Shown here piece by piece: positions 18,956 through 26,911 of a stretch of 63,441 nt of DNA (within the stretch, counting starts at the first letter, position 1; every line of letters begins with the position of its first letter). Position numbers and translations under genes: made by a program. The notes beneath the pieces were generated by a model, which saw only the letters and a list, made by a program, of their open reading frames with translations, searched no databases and was not told the DNA's origin. The stretch spans positions 1 to 63,441 of the forward strand of contig JAEUOX010000176.1 in the NCBI GenBank assembly GCA_016790475.1. Reading direction: 5' to 3'. This DNA comes from Rhodoferax sp. GTDB taxonomy: Bacteria > Pseudomonadota > Gammaproteobacteria > Burkholderiales > Burkholderiaceae_C.

Positions 18956-19857
18956 GCGGCCACCGCCGTTTCGGCAGCGGCGGCATCCGCCAGGGCCACC
19001 GCCGCGGCGCGCTCGGCCATCAGCTCCGCGAACGGCGGCAGCGCCGCATCGCGCTCGATCATCACCGGTCGCTGGCCCGCCTGGGCCAGGAAGTGCCGGT
19101 ACAGCGCCCATACCGGCGGCGCCACCGGCGCATCGTGGGAATCCACCAGCAATGCGGCGCCCCGCGCCGGGTCCTCGCTGTGGCCGGCCAGGTGCAGTTG
19201 CATCACGGCCTGGTGCGGAAACCGGGTCAGGTAGTCCAGCGGGTCAAAACCCAGGTTGCGGGCCGACACGAACACATTGTTCAGGTCGAGCAGCAGGCCG
19301 CAGCCGCTGCGCCGGCTCAGCTCGGCCAGGAAATCCGTCTCACTCCAGGTGTGGCCTTCGAGCGGCAGGTAGTGCGAGGGGTTCTCGATCGCGATGCGCC
19401 GGCCGAGCGCCTGCTGCACCTGATCGACGTGGTCGACGATGCGCTGCAGCGCGGCGTCCGTGCGCAGCACCGGCAGCAGGTCGGGCAGGTAGACACCCGC
19501 CTGCACCGACCAGGCCAGGTGCTCGGAGACCAGCGCCGGCTGGATGCGCTGCGCCAGCGCCGCGAGGCGGGCCAGGTGGGCGGCATCCGGCGGCGCGTCA
19601 CCGCCCAGCGACAGGCCCACGCCGTGCAGCGACACCGGATGGCAGGCGCGGATGCGCTCCAGCCAGGCGATGCGCGGGCCGCCGTCGACCATGTAGTTCT
19701 CGGCGTGGACCTCGAACCACAGGCCGGCGTCCCGCACGGTCCAGGCTTCCTGGAAGTGCTCGGGCTTGAGGCCCAGGCCCACGCCCAGGGCGTTCCGCGC
19801 CGGGGCCGGCCCCCCCGGCAGACGGTGCGGCGGCGAAGGCAACAGCGTGTCGCGCAT
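18952..19857 (-). CDS. bufB: MNIO family RiPP-modifying enzyme (DUF692)
   Basis: Multinuclear non-heme iron oxygenase, 301 residues, of the DUF692/MNIO family. In bufferin systems it converts cysteines of the BufA peptide to thiooxazole-type groups that bind copper. Candidate metal-ligand motifs of the TIM-barrel are all present: FEVHAENY, SLHGVGLS, SEHLAW, IENPSHYL, LDLNNVFVS, QLHLAGHS and VDSHDAPV. The start at 19857 has a GGAGG-like site upstream on the minus strand. It lies 20 bases after bufA and overlaps bufC by ATGA. Confidence 0.92.
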   Translation of the reverse strand: MRDTLLPSPPHRLPGGPAPARNALGVGLGLKPEHFQEAWTVRDAGLWFEVHAENYMVDGGPRIAWLERIRACHPVSLHGVGLSLGGDAPPDAAHLARLAALAQRIQPALVSEHLAWSVQAGVYLPDLLPVLRTDAALQRIVDHVDQVQQALGRRIAIENPSHYLPLEGHTWSETDFLAELSRRSGCGLLLDLNNVFVSARNLGFDPLDYLTRFPHQAVMQLHLAGHSEDPARGAALLVDSHDAPVAPPVWALYRHFLAQAGQRPVMIERDAALPPFAELMAERAAAVALADAAAAETAVAA

Positions 19858-19877
19858 CGGGGGCCTCCGGCTGGCGA

Positions 19878-20168
19878 TCAGGACTTCATCGGCGTCAGCG
19901 AACCCATGCCGTGCGGCGTCTTGATCGACACGCACGTGCCGGCGGGCACGTTCTTCCAGGCGTTCTTCTGGTAGTCCATCTTCGACGTGCCGGCGCAGGT
20001 GGTGCCCGGCCCGGCGGCGCAGTCGTTCTTGCCGGCCATGGCAACGCCGTAGCATTTCTCCATCTTGGCCGAGGCATCGGTCATCGGCTTGCTGTTCTGG
20101 GCGAGTGCGGCGCCAGCCGACAGGGCGGCCAGCGTGAGGGCGGTCAGCGTGAGGTTGCGAGAGATCAT
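19878..20168 (-). CDS. bufA: Bufferin precursor peptide (DUF2282)
   Basis: A 96-residue secreted precursor with a signal peptide (cleavage near ALA/QNSK, residue 23). The mature part has four cysteines, Cys39 (MEKCYG), Cys50 (KNDCAAG), Cys58 (TTCAG) and Cys79 (GTCVS), matching the DUF2282 pattern. In characterised bufferins the MNIO enzyme modifies the core cysteines and the product sequesters copper in the periplasm. It is the first gene of the operon, under a SigF-type promoter at 20230-20256, with AGGAG before the ATG. A Met/His tail ([13 protein letters not shown]) follows the last Cys. Confidence 0.93.
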   Translation of the reverse strand: MISRNLTLTALTLAALSAGAALAQNSKPMTDASAKMEKCYGVAMAGKNDCAAGPGTTCAGTSKMDYQKNAWKNVPAGTCVSIKTPHGMGSLTPMKS

Positions 20169-20229
20169 GAATTGCTCCTGATGCAGTGGAAGGTTGAGGC
20201 CGGACCACCATGGCCTGGCTGCTTCCTAG

Positions 20230-20256
20230 TTCGGGCCGGGCGAGCCGCCGGTTACA
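20230..20256 (-). promoter_or_regulatory. SigF-type promoter of the bufferin operon
   Basis: On the minus strand TGTAACC (20256 to 20250) is followed by 16 bases and CGAA (20233 to 20230). This resembles the -35/-10 pair described for Caulobacter SigF (recalled, not searched). It lies about 60 bases upstream of the bufA start. The same motif occurs on the opposite strand for the sigma gene. Confidence 0.75.
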
Positions 20257-20297
20257 GTAGCGGCCACTTTTCAGCCCGGAATCTTTTTGCGTCCGGC

Positions 20298-20324
20298 TGT
20301 AACCGGACCCTCCCTTGGACCGAA
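20298..20324 (+). promoter_or_regulatory. SigF-type promoter of the sigma/anti-sigma pair
   Basis: TGTAACC (20298-20304), 16 bases, CGAA (20321-20324): identical in sequence and spacing to the bufA promoter. The two -35 regions form a 10-base inverted repeat, CCGGTTACAG (20248-20257) and CTGTAACCGG (20297-20306). It implies autoregulation of the sigma gene. Confidence 0.7.
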
Positions 20325-20368
20325 CTACCCCTGCCAGCCCCCGCGACCTGGACGCCCTGGAAGCCCGG

Positions 20369-20893
20369 TTGCGCGGCCAGTTCCTTGCGGGCCTGGCAGG
20401 GGACGCGCAGGCCTACCACGCCTTTCTGGCACAGGCGGCCCGGCATCTGCGGGCCTTCCTGGCGCGGCGCCTGTTCGGCTGGCCGGACGATGTGGAGGAT
20501 CTGGTCCAGGAGTGTCTGCTGGCGATGCACAACCAGCGCCACACCTACCAGAGCGAGCAGCCGCTGACGGCCTGGGTATTTGCGATCGCGCGCTACAAGC
20601 TGATCGACCTGCTGCGCGCGAAGTCGGCGCGAGAGGCCCTGCACGAACCGCTGGAGGACGAGATGGAACTGTTTGCGGAGTCGGTCGATGCGGCGCTCGA
20701 TGCGCGGCATGACCTGGAGACGATGCTGGACGCGCTGCCCGACAAGCAGCGTCTGCCGATCCGCCACGTCAAGCTCGAGGGCCTGTCCGTCGTCGAGACG
20801 GCGCGTCTGACCGGGCTATCGGAGTCGGCCGTCAAGGTGGGCATCCACCGCGGGCTCAAGGCGCTGGCGGCGCGATTCCGGAGCCGCGCATGA
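20369..20893 (+). CDS. sigF: ECF RNA polymerase sigma factor, SigF-like
   Basis: ECF sigma factor, 174 residues from this start. Region 2 includes WPDDVEDLVQECLLAMHNQ and TAWVFAIARYKLIDLLR; region 4 includes LPDKQRLPIRHVKLEG and the helix-turn-helix TARLTGLSESAVKVGIHRG. The first possible start in the frame is a TTG at 20315, but that lies inside the predicted promoter, upstream of the expected transcription start. I prefer the TTG at 20369, with GGAAG just upstream, giving MRGQFLAGLAGDAQAY, a normal ECF beginning. It overlaps the DUF1109 gene by ATGA and is divergent from bufA, its probable target. Confidence 0.88.
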   Translation: MRGQFLAGLAGDAQAYHAFLAQAARHLRAFLARRLFGWPDDVEDLVQECLLAMHNQRHTYQSEQPLTAWVFAIARYKLIDLLRAKSAREALHEPLEDEMELFAESVDAALDARHDLETMLDALPDKQRLPIRHVKLEGLSVVETARLTGLSESAVKVGIHRGLKALAARFRSRA

Positions 20894-21531
20894 AGACCGA
20901 GCACCTGATCGACCTGCTGGCCCAGGGTGTGGAGCCGGTGCGGCCCCATGCGGCGCGGCGCCATCTCGCGCTGGCGCTGGGGCTGGGCCTCCCCCTGTCG
21001 CTGGCGATCGTCCTGTTCGACTACGGCCTGCGGCCGGATCTGGCCCAGGCCGCGCTGCTGCCGATGTTCTGGGTCAAGCTGCTGTTCCCGGCGCTGGTCG
21101 GGCTGACCGGTTTCCTGGCGACGCAGCGGCTGGCACGCCCCGGCGTGGCCGTGGGCGCGCTGAAGGCCGGCTTCGTGCTGCCCATCGCAGTACTGTGGCT
21201 GCTGGCCGCCGTGGTGCTGCTGACGGCGCCGCCGCAGGAGCGCCCGGGCCTGGTGCTGGGCAGCACCTGGCGCAGCTGTGCGGTCAGCATCGGCTTCATC
21301 GCATTGCCGGTGTTCGTGGCCGTGCTGGGGGCGCTGCGCACGCTGGCGCCCACCCGCCCGGCTGCCGCGGGTGCCGCGGCCGGCGCCCTGGCCGGCGGGG
21401 CCGGGGCGATGGTGTATGCGCTGCACTGCCCGGAGCTGCAGGCGCCCTTCCTGGCCGTGTGGTACGTGGCGGGCATCGCATTGGTCGTGCTGGCCGGGGC
21501 GCTGCTCGGGCGCTTCGTCCTGCGCTGGTAG
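20890..21531 (+). CDS. nrsF: DUF1109 anti-sigma factor, NrsF-like
   Basis: Membrane anti-sigma factor, 213 residues, with a short cytoplasmic N-terminus (MKTEHLIDLLAQGVEPV) and about six helices. Two cysteines, Cys130 (WRSCAVSIG) and Cys180 (LHCPELQAP), match the conserved pair reported as needed for signal sensing in Caulobacter NrsF. It would hold the sigma factor inactive until metal or redox stress alters the cysteines. The start overlaps the sigma gene stop by ATGA. Signal specificity is inferred from the neighbouring copper-bufferin operon. Confidence 0.88.
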   Translation: MKTEHLIDLLAQGVEPVRPHAARRHLALALGLGLPLSLAIVLFDYGLRPDLAQAALLPMFWVKLLFPALVGLTGFLATQRLARPGVAVGALKAGFVLPIAVLWLLAAVVLLTAPPQERPGLVLGSTWRSCAVSIGFIALPVFVAVLGALRTLAPTRPAAAGAAAGALAGGAGAMVYALHCPELQAPFLAVWYVAGIALVVLAGALLGRFVLRW

Positions 21532-21561
21532 GGGCCGCCGCGGGCCCCCTGCGCCAAGGGA

Positions 21562-22959
21562 TCAGGCCAGCACCAGCAAGCGCCCGAACGGCGCCACCGC
21601 ATCCCGGTGGGCCTCCGGCACCGCCCACAGCACCGGCGCACGCGGCCGGAAGCGGGCCGGGCCTTCGAGATCGGTCAGCACCACCGTCAGGTCCGGGTCA
21701 TGGCGGTTCGCCTCCTCCAGCAGCGGCGTGAAGTCGGTGCCGCCACCGCCGGTGAACTGCAGGCCGCGCAGATCGCAGGCGCCCGGCTCAAAGTCCGCCA
21801 CGCGCTGCACCCGCTGGTCGCCGATCACCAGCGTCATCGGGGTTTCCAGCCGCCGCGTGATGCTGGCCACCTCGCGCGCGAAGCGCTCCAGCAGCGTGTC
21901 GGCGATCGAGCCAGACACGTCGATGACGATCACCAGCCGCGGCGCCGCCTTGGCCGGCATGTGCCCGGGCTCGAAAGGCATGCGCCGGTGCGGCCCGGCC
22001 CGGCCCTGGTTGGCCAGGTAGGAACGCGCTGGCCGGGACCAGGAGACGTCGCGCTTGCGCGAGAGGCTGCGGGTCAGCTGCACCCGCAGCACCTGTTCCC
22101 ATGGCGTGCGCGTGCGGGGCAGGTCGGCCATCAGGCTGCGCAGCATCGAGTAGGCCCCGTCCCCCGCATGCGCGCGCTGGATGCGCTCGCTCCAGGCCCG
22201 GGACTCGGCCGCCTGGTGCTCCGGGTCCTCCGGGCCGCCCACGCCGGGCTGCAGGTCTTCAATGATGCTCGCGCCCAGCTGCCGGGCGCGGGCGGCGCGC
22301 GGGCCATCGAGGCGCGTCGGGGCAGCACCGGCCTCGGCGTCCGGCTGCGGTCCGCCGCCAGCCTGCGGCTGCGCGTTCGCGCCGCCTCCGCGGCCGCTGT
22401 GGGGCCGCTCGCCCGCACCGGCGCCGCCGCGGCGGCCCTCGCCCGAGCGGCCACGGCTGGTTTCCGCGGACTGGCGGTCGTCCATCGCGTCGTACAGCCG
22501 CTCGACATCCCATTCCAGCAGCGCGGTCTCCACCGGATGGCTGCCGCCCAGCGCCGTCGCGAGCAGCTGGTCCAGCCGGACCGAACCCTGCGGCAGCTCC
22601 AGCCAGGGCAGGTGGTCCAGCGCGCTGTTGACGATCGCGTCGGCGCAGGTGGTGAACAGGCGCAGGTCGACGTCGCCCCGGCGCTGCTGCAGCGCCTGCA
22701 GCCGCTGCGGGTGGCGCAGCGCGATGTGCAGCACCTCGTGCGCGACCAGGCCGGTCTGCAGCGGCAGCGGCAGGCGCTCGAAGCCGGCGCCGTAGCGCAC
22801 GCTCTGCCCGTCGGTCGTGACCAGCGGCGCCGGGTGGCCGGGCAGGTCCGGCTGGTCGCGGTGTTGCACCCACAGCGCCAGCCCGCCGGTGGAAGGGGCG
22901 TACTCCACCATGCGCTGGATGGCCCGCGTGCCGCGGTGGCGGTGGATGTCGGCGCCCAC
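21562..22959 (-). CDS. DUF2201 putative metallopeptidase with VWA domain
   Basis: A 465-residue two-part protein. The N-terminal DUF2201 domain has a zinc-peptidase-like motif HEVLH (residues 74-78). A long low-complexity linker of about 90 residues (Gly, Arg, Ala, Pro) follows. The C-terminal von Willebrand A-like domain carries the MIDAS segment VIDVSGSIADT and later GGGTDFTPLLEEA. Such proteins are normally encoded beside a MoxR-type ATPase, as here; ATPase and VWA partner probably act together in protein maturation. The start is GTG, immediately after the ATPase stop (TGA-GTG). The substrate is unknown, and it is uncertain whether the HEVLH site is catalytic. Confidence 0.85.
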   Translation of the reverse strand: MGADIHRHRGTRAIQRMVEYAPSTGGLALWVQHRDQPDLPGHPAPLVTTDGQSVRYGAGFERLPLPLQTGLVAHEVLHIALRHPQRLQALQQRRGDVDLRLFTTCADAIVNSALDHLPWLELPQGSVRLDQLLATALGGSHPVETALLEWDVERLYDAMDDRQSAETSRGRSGEGRRGGAGAGERPHSGRGGGANAQPQAGGGPQPDAEAGAAPTRLDGPRAARARQLGASIIEDLQPGVGGPEDPEHQAAESRAWSERIQRAHAGDGAYSMLRSLMADLPRTRTPWEQVLRVQLTRSLSRKRDVSWSRPARSYLANQGRAGPHRRMPFEPGHMPAKAAPRLVIVIDVSGSIADTLLERFAREVASITRRLETPMTLVIGDQRVQRVADFEPGACDLRGLQFTGGGGTDFTPLLEEANRHDPDLTVVLTDLEGPARFRPRAPVLWAVPEAHRDAVAPFGRLLVLA

Positions 22960-24060
22960 TCAGCCCTCCCGGCTGCGGCGCTCGGTGTAGCGGCGGTAGG
23001 CCGGGCTGTCCAGGATCGTGGTCTCCAGGCCGGACTCCAGCGCCTGGCGCATCAGTAGCTCCATCGCCAGCGTCTGCGCCTCGCGCACTGGCAGCGGGGT
23101 CTCGCTGCGCGTCTCCGGCAACTGGTCGAGGATCTCGAGCGCGCGGGCGAGTGTCGGTGCGTCACGGCTGGCCGCCAGCAGGCCGTAGACCATCCCGTAC
23201 AGCGCATCCAGCGAGCGCGGCAGCAGCGCGGTGGTCTCCGCGCCGGGCCGGGCGGCCAGCAGCGCCACCACGTTCACCGCGGACTGCAGCTCGCGCAGTA
23301 CGCCAAAGAATTCGGCCGCATTGGCGGCGCCGATGCGGCCCTGCACGAACAGCCTCCGGGCGTTCTCCGACAGCGGCGCCTTCAGCACGTTCGAGATGTC
23401 CTCCCAGCCGCGCGGGCTGGCGCCCACCAGATGGTCGGCCGCCAGCTGCGCCTGGGTGTCGTCGAGCCGGTCCGGTCGCACGCGCAGGTAGGCCATCACC
23501 TCGGGCGCGAAGCCCTGGGCCACCGCATGGTCCAGGAAGGCGTCGATGACGGTCTGCACGTTGAAATGGAACATATGGTCCGCCAGTGCGGTGCCCATGT
23601 CGTGCGACACCGCGCCATGGAAGCTGGCGTTGCCGGCCGCCACCACCTGCCAGCCGTCCGGTAGCCGGTAATGCCCGACGCGCCGGTCCAGGATCAGCGA
23701 ATAGGCCGAGATCTGCAGCCGCTGGTCGGCGGCCGTCAGTTCGTCCAGGAACAGGATGCCGGCCGGCGTGTCGGGCGCCGGCAGGAACTCCGGCGGGAAC
23801 CAGACCGTCTTGGCCTGCGTGTCGTCTGCATAGATCGCGCCGCGGATGTCGACCGGCTCGATCGTCGTCAGCCGCAGGTCCACCAGTGGCACGCCGAAGT
23901 GCGCCGCCACCTGCCGCACGACGGAGGACTTGCCGACGCCGAGCGGGCCCCACAGCATCGTGGCGCGCCGGCGCAGCACCGGGTCGGCGTACTGCTCGAT
24001 CAGCGCGGCCTTGGTGGCTGCGATCGAGACCGGCGGGATGTTCATCGGGTTGCCGTTCAT
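22960..24060 (-). CDS. MoxR-like AAA+ ATPase
   Basis: AAA+ ATPase of 366 residues. Walker A is GPLGVGKSS, Walker B is GILFLDELTAAD and sensor 1 is VVAAGN. The early DLRLTTIEPVDIRGAI segment is typical of MoxR-type ATPases paired with VWA proteins. The ATG at 24060 (MNGNPMNIPP) overlaps the upstream gene stop by ATGA. The large open frame beyond it is a shadow of the frameshifted neighbour. Likely role: ATP-driven remodelling of a client with the DUF2201/VWA protein. Confidence 0.88.
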   Translation of the reverse strand: MNGNPMNIPPVSIAATKAALIEQYADPVLRRRATMLWGPLGVGKSSVVRQVAAHFGVPLVDLRLTTIEPVDIRGAIYADDTQAKTVWFPPEFLPAPDTPAGILFLDELTAADQRLQISAYSLILDRRVGHYRLPDGWQVVAAGNASFHGAVSHDMGTALADHMFHFNVQTVIDAFLDHAVAQGFAPEVMAYLRVRPDRLDDTQAQLAADHLVGASPRGWEDISNVLKAPLSENARRLFVQGRIGAANAAEFFGVLRELQSAVNVVALLAARPGAETTALLPRSLDALYGMVYGLLAASRDAPTLARALEILDQLPETRSETPLPVREAQTLAMELLMRQALESGLETTILDSPAYRRYTERRSREG

Positions 24061-25060
24061 GCGGATCCTTCGGTGGCAGGCACGGTGCGCGGCGTGCGCC
24101 AGCGGGGTTGGGTCAGGCGGCGCGGCAGCGGCGGAATCTCGAAGCGGGGCAACTCCTGCAGCATGAAGGCCACGCCGATGATCGCGATCGGTGCGTAGTG
24201 CAGCGTCATCCAGATGCCCGGGTCGACGTTCGGCGCAATGCGCGGCAGCAGCAGCGTGCCGCCCAGCATGCCCAGCGCGGTGAAGGTCGGGATCAGACGG
24301 CGCAGCACCGAGCTCCAGCGGGCCCAGACGAAACGCGCATGAAAGCGCTGCGGCGGCTCGGACAGCACACTGGCCAGGTGCCCGGCTGCGCGCTCCACCG
24401 ACTGCTCGGCCGCGCGGGTCCGCGGCGGGCCCTTGCCGCGCAGCCGCATCCGGGTGGTCCAGCGCTGGTTCTCCTGGGGCACCAGCCGGGCCCAGTTCCA
24501 GCCCAGCACGGCCAGCAGGTCCTCCGGCAGGTGGGCCTGCTCGCCGGGCGCGGCCTGCAGCACCAGATCGGCGGCCGCGCCGCGCAGCGACAGGATCTCG
24601 AAGCCCGGCGTGAAGCCCTCGACATGCACGACCGCCCGGCACAGCGCCGGCTCCTCGACGACACCGTCGGCGAAAGAATCGAACGCGTAGCTGCGGGCGA
24701 TGGCATAGCCCGGGCCCACGCCAGGTGGCGCTCCGGCGCCACCACATCGAAGCGCGCCAGCAGATCCGCCGGGTGCGCGCCGCGCGCCTCCAGCGTAGCC
24801 TGCAGCCCATCGAAGCCGGGCAGCGCGCCACTGAGCTGGCGCGTCAGCCGGAAGCTGCCGATGCCCAGGCTCTCCAGCGTCAGTGTCTCGCGCAGTGTCG
24901 GGGCGCCCGGCAGGTCCGGCAAGGGGCGATCGACCGGCTTGAACATCACCTTGCGCGCGGTGCGGTCGGAGCCGGCCAGGTCGACCTGCTGGCCCTGGCG
25001 CGCGAAGGGCTGGACCAGCGCGATGATTTCATGGTGGGTCAGGGGTGGTGCAGTGGCCAT
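24057..25060 (-). pseudogene. Membrane protein of the MoxR/VWA cluster, frameshifted
   Basis: Two overlapping frames together make one protein. The N-terminal part starts at 25060 (MATAPPLTHHEIIALVQPF) and reads well to DVVAPE. The C-terminal part is in another frame (PPGVGPGYAIARSYAF onward) and runs to 24057, ending with two hydrophobic segments (LIPTFTALGMLGGTLLLP, YAPIAIIGVAFMLQ). A single missing base between about 24712 and 24745 would join them into roughly 330 residues. No known domain is recognised. It overlaps the ATPase gene by ATGA and follows sulP closely, so it belongs to the cluster. It could be a true pseudogene, a sequencing error or a recoding site; I cannot tell which. Confidence 0.7.
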
Positions 25061-25094
25061 GCGCAGACAGGCGGGATGTCAGCCAAATTCTGCC

Positions 25095-26894
25095 TCATGC
25101 TGCCAGGGTGGCGTCCGATGCGGGCCTTTGGCGGCACGGGTGGAAGATCCGCGCCGTGCAATTCCGGCAGACCTCCGCGTTCAGCCGCCCGACCAGGATG
25201 CCGAACACATCGTCACCCAGCCGGAAGAAGTTGTCCTCGCCGATCTCGTCGGCGACGCCGCTGCGCCGCAGCATCTCCATCGGCTCGTTCTTCAGGTTGA
25301 ACAGGTAGAGCGCACCACCGAGCGCGCGGCGCCGGCGGGCCTCCTGGCCCAGCAGGTGGGCGCCGGCCAGGTCGACGAAGTTGATGCCGGAGGCGACCAG
25401 CAGCACATGCCGGTGTGCCGGGTTCCGCTCGTCGATGGCCTGCAGCGCCTCCTGCAGATGCGTCACCGCGCCGAAGTAGATCGAGCCGTTGAGCCGCACC
25501 ATCTTCAGCTGCGGGCAGTCCGGCAGGCCGGTGTCGGTGCTGAAGCCGAGGATGTGCTGCGGGTCGGCCGGCTTGACGTCCTCCAGCGGCGGGCGGGAGG
25601 TGCGGTTCAGGTAGAGCATCAGCGACAGCAGCACGCCGATGTAGATCGCATACTCCAGGTTCAGCGTCAGTGTCGCGACGAAGGTCGCCAGCAGCACGCC
25701 GGTCTCGGCCCGGCTGGTGCGCAGGATCTCGGCGATCTGCGCCCGGTCCACCAGGCCCCAGGCCACGACGAACAGGATGCCGGCCATCGCCGGCAGCGGC
25801 AGGTAGGCCGCCAGCGGCGCCAGGAAAAGCATCACCAGCAGCAGGAACACTGCCGACAGGATGGCTGCCATCGGTGTGCGGGCGCCGGCGTCGTAGTTCA
25901 GCCCGCTGCGGTTGAAGGAGCCGCTGCAGGCATACCCGGAGAAGAAGGCCGCCGCCAGGTTCGACAGCCCCTGGCCGATGAACTCCTGGTTGCCGTCGAT
26001 GCGCTGGCCGCTCTTGAGCGCGACCGCCCGCGAGATCGACACCGCCTCGGTCAGCGCCAGCACCGCCACCGCCATCGCGATCGGCGTGATCTGCCGGATC
26101 GCCTCGATCGAGAGATCCGGCGCCGACAGCGGCGGCAGGCCGATCTGCAAGGCCCCGATGCTGCCGATGCCGGTGCGCTGCACGCCGAACAGGTGGTTCA
26201 GCAACGCCGCCAGCAGGCTACCTGCCAGCAGGCCGGCAATCATGTGCGGAAACCGCGGCCACCAGCGGCGCGACAGCACGCTGCAGGCGACGGTCAACAG
26301 CGCCACGGACGTGATGTACGGGTTGATCGCGCTGAGCTGGTGGGCCAGCGCATCCAGCACCTCCCAGACCGACGCACCGCGCGCCACCGTGATGCCGAAG
26401 AAGTTGCGCACCTGGCTGCTGGCGATCAGCACCGCGGCGCCGGTCGTGAAGCCGACGACCACGGTGTGCGAGACGAAGTTCACCAGCGTGCCCATCCGCA
26501 GCAGGCCCAGCAGCAGCTGGAACACGCCGACCAGCAGCGTCAGCGTGAGCACCAGCCCGACATACTCCGGGCTGCCGGGCGGGGCCAGCGGGCTCATCGT
26601 CGCGAACACGACGATCGAGATCGCGGTGGTCGGCCCGGACACCAGATGCCAGGAGGACCCCCACAGCGCCGCGATGATGGCCGGCAGCATCGCGGCATAC
26701 AGGCCGTACTGCGGCGGCATGCCGGCGATCGTGGCGAAGGCCACGCCCTGCGGTACCAGGACCAGCCCGCCGGTCAGCCCGGCAATCGCATCGGCGCGCA
26801 GGGTCTGCCGGTTCAGCAGCGGCCACCAGCGCAGGAAGGGCAGCAGGCGCCACCACCAGCTCGGATCGCCGGTGCGCGGGGACAGGGCTTGCAC
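25095..26894 (-). CDS. SulP family anion transporter with STAS domain
   Basis: Inner-membrane SLC26/SulP transporter, 599 residues. The early segment AGLTGGLVLVPQGVAFATIAG is a SulP signature, about 10-14 helices follow, and a STAS domain occupies about residues 450-570 (KMVRLNGSIYFGAVTHLQEAL, then ASGINFVDLAGAHLL). The start is GTG. Family members carry sulfate, bicarbonate or dicarboxylates; the substrate cannot be told here. A Cys pair (VCRNCTARIFHPC) near the C-terminus is unusual. It lies upstream of the frameshifted membrane gene on the same strand. Confidence 0.92.
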   Translation of the reverse strand: MQALSPRTGDPSWWWRLLPFLRWWPLLNRQTLRADAIAGLTGGLVLVPQGVAFATIAGMPPQYGLYAAMLPAIIAALWGSSWHLVSGPTTAISIVVFATMSPLAPPGSPEYVGLVLTLTLLVGVFQLLLGLLRMGTLVNFVSHTVVVGFTTGAAVLIASSQVRNFFGITVARGASVWEVLDALAHQLSAINPYITSVALLTVACSVLSRRWWPRFPHMIAGLLAGSLLAALLNHLFGVQRTGIGSIGALQIGLPPLSAPDLSIEAIRQITPIAMAVAVLALTEAVSISRAVALKSGQRIDGNQEFIGQGLSNLAAAFFSGYACSGSFNRSGLNYDAGARTPMAAILSAVFLLLVMLFLAPLAAYLPLPAMAGILFVVAWGLVDRAQIAEILRTSRAETGVLLATFVATLTLNLEYAIYIGVLLSLMLYLNRTSRPPLEDVKPADPQHILGFSTDTGLPDCPQLKMVRLNGSIYFGAVTHLQEALQAIDERNPAHRHVLLVASGINFVDLAGAHLLGQEARRRRALGGALYLFNLKNEPMEMLRRSGVADEIGEDNFFRLGDDVFGILVGRLNAEVCRNCTARIFHPCRQRPASDATLAA

Positions 26895-26911
26895 GGTGCG
26901 CCGGGGCCGTG

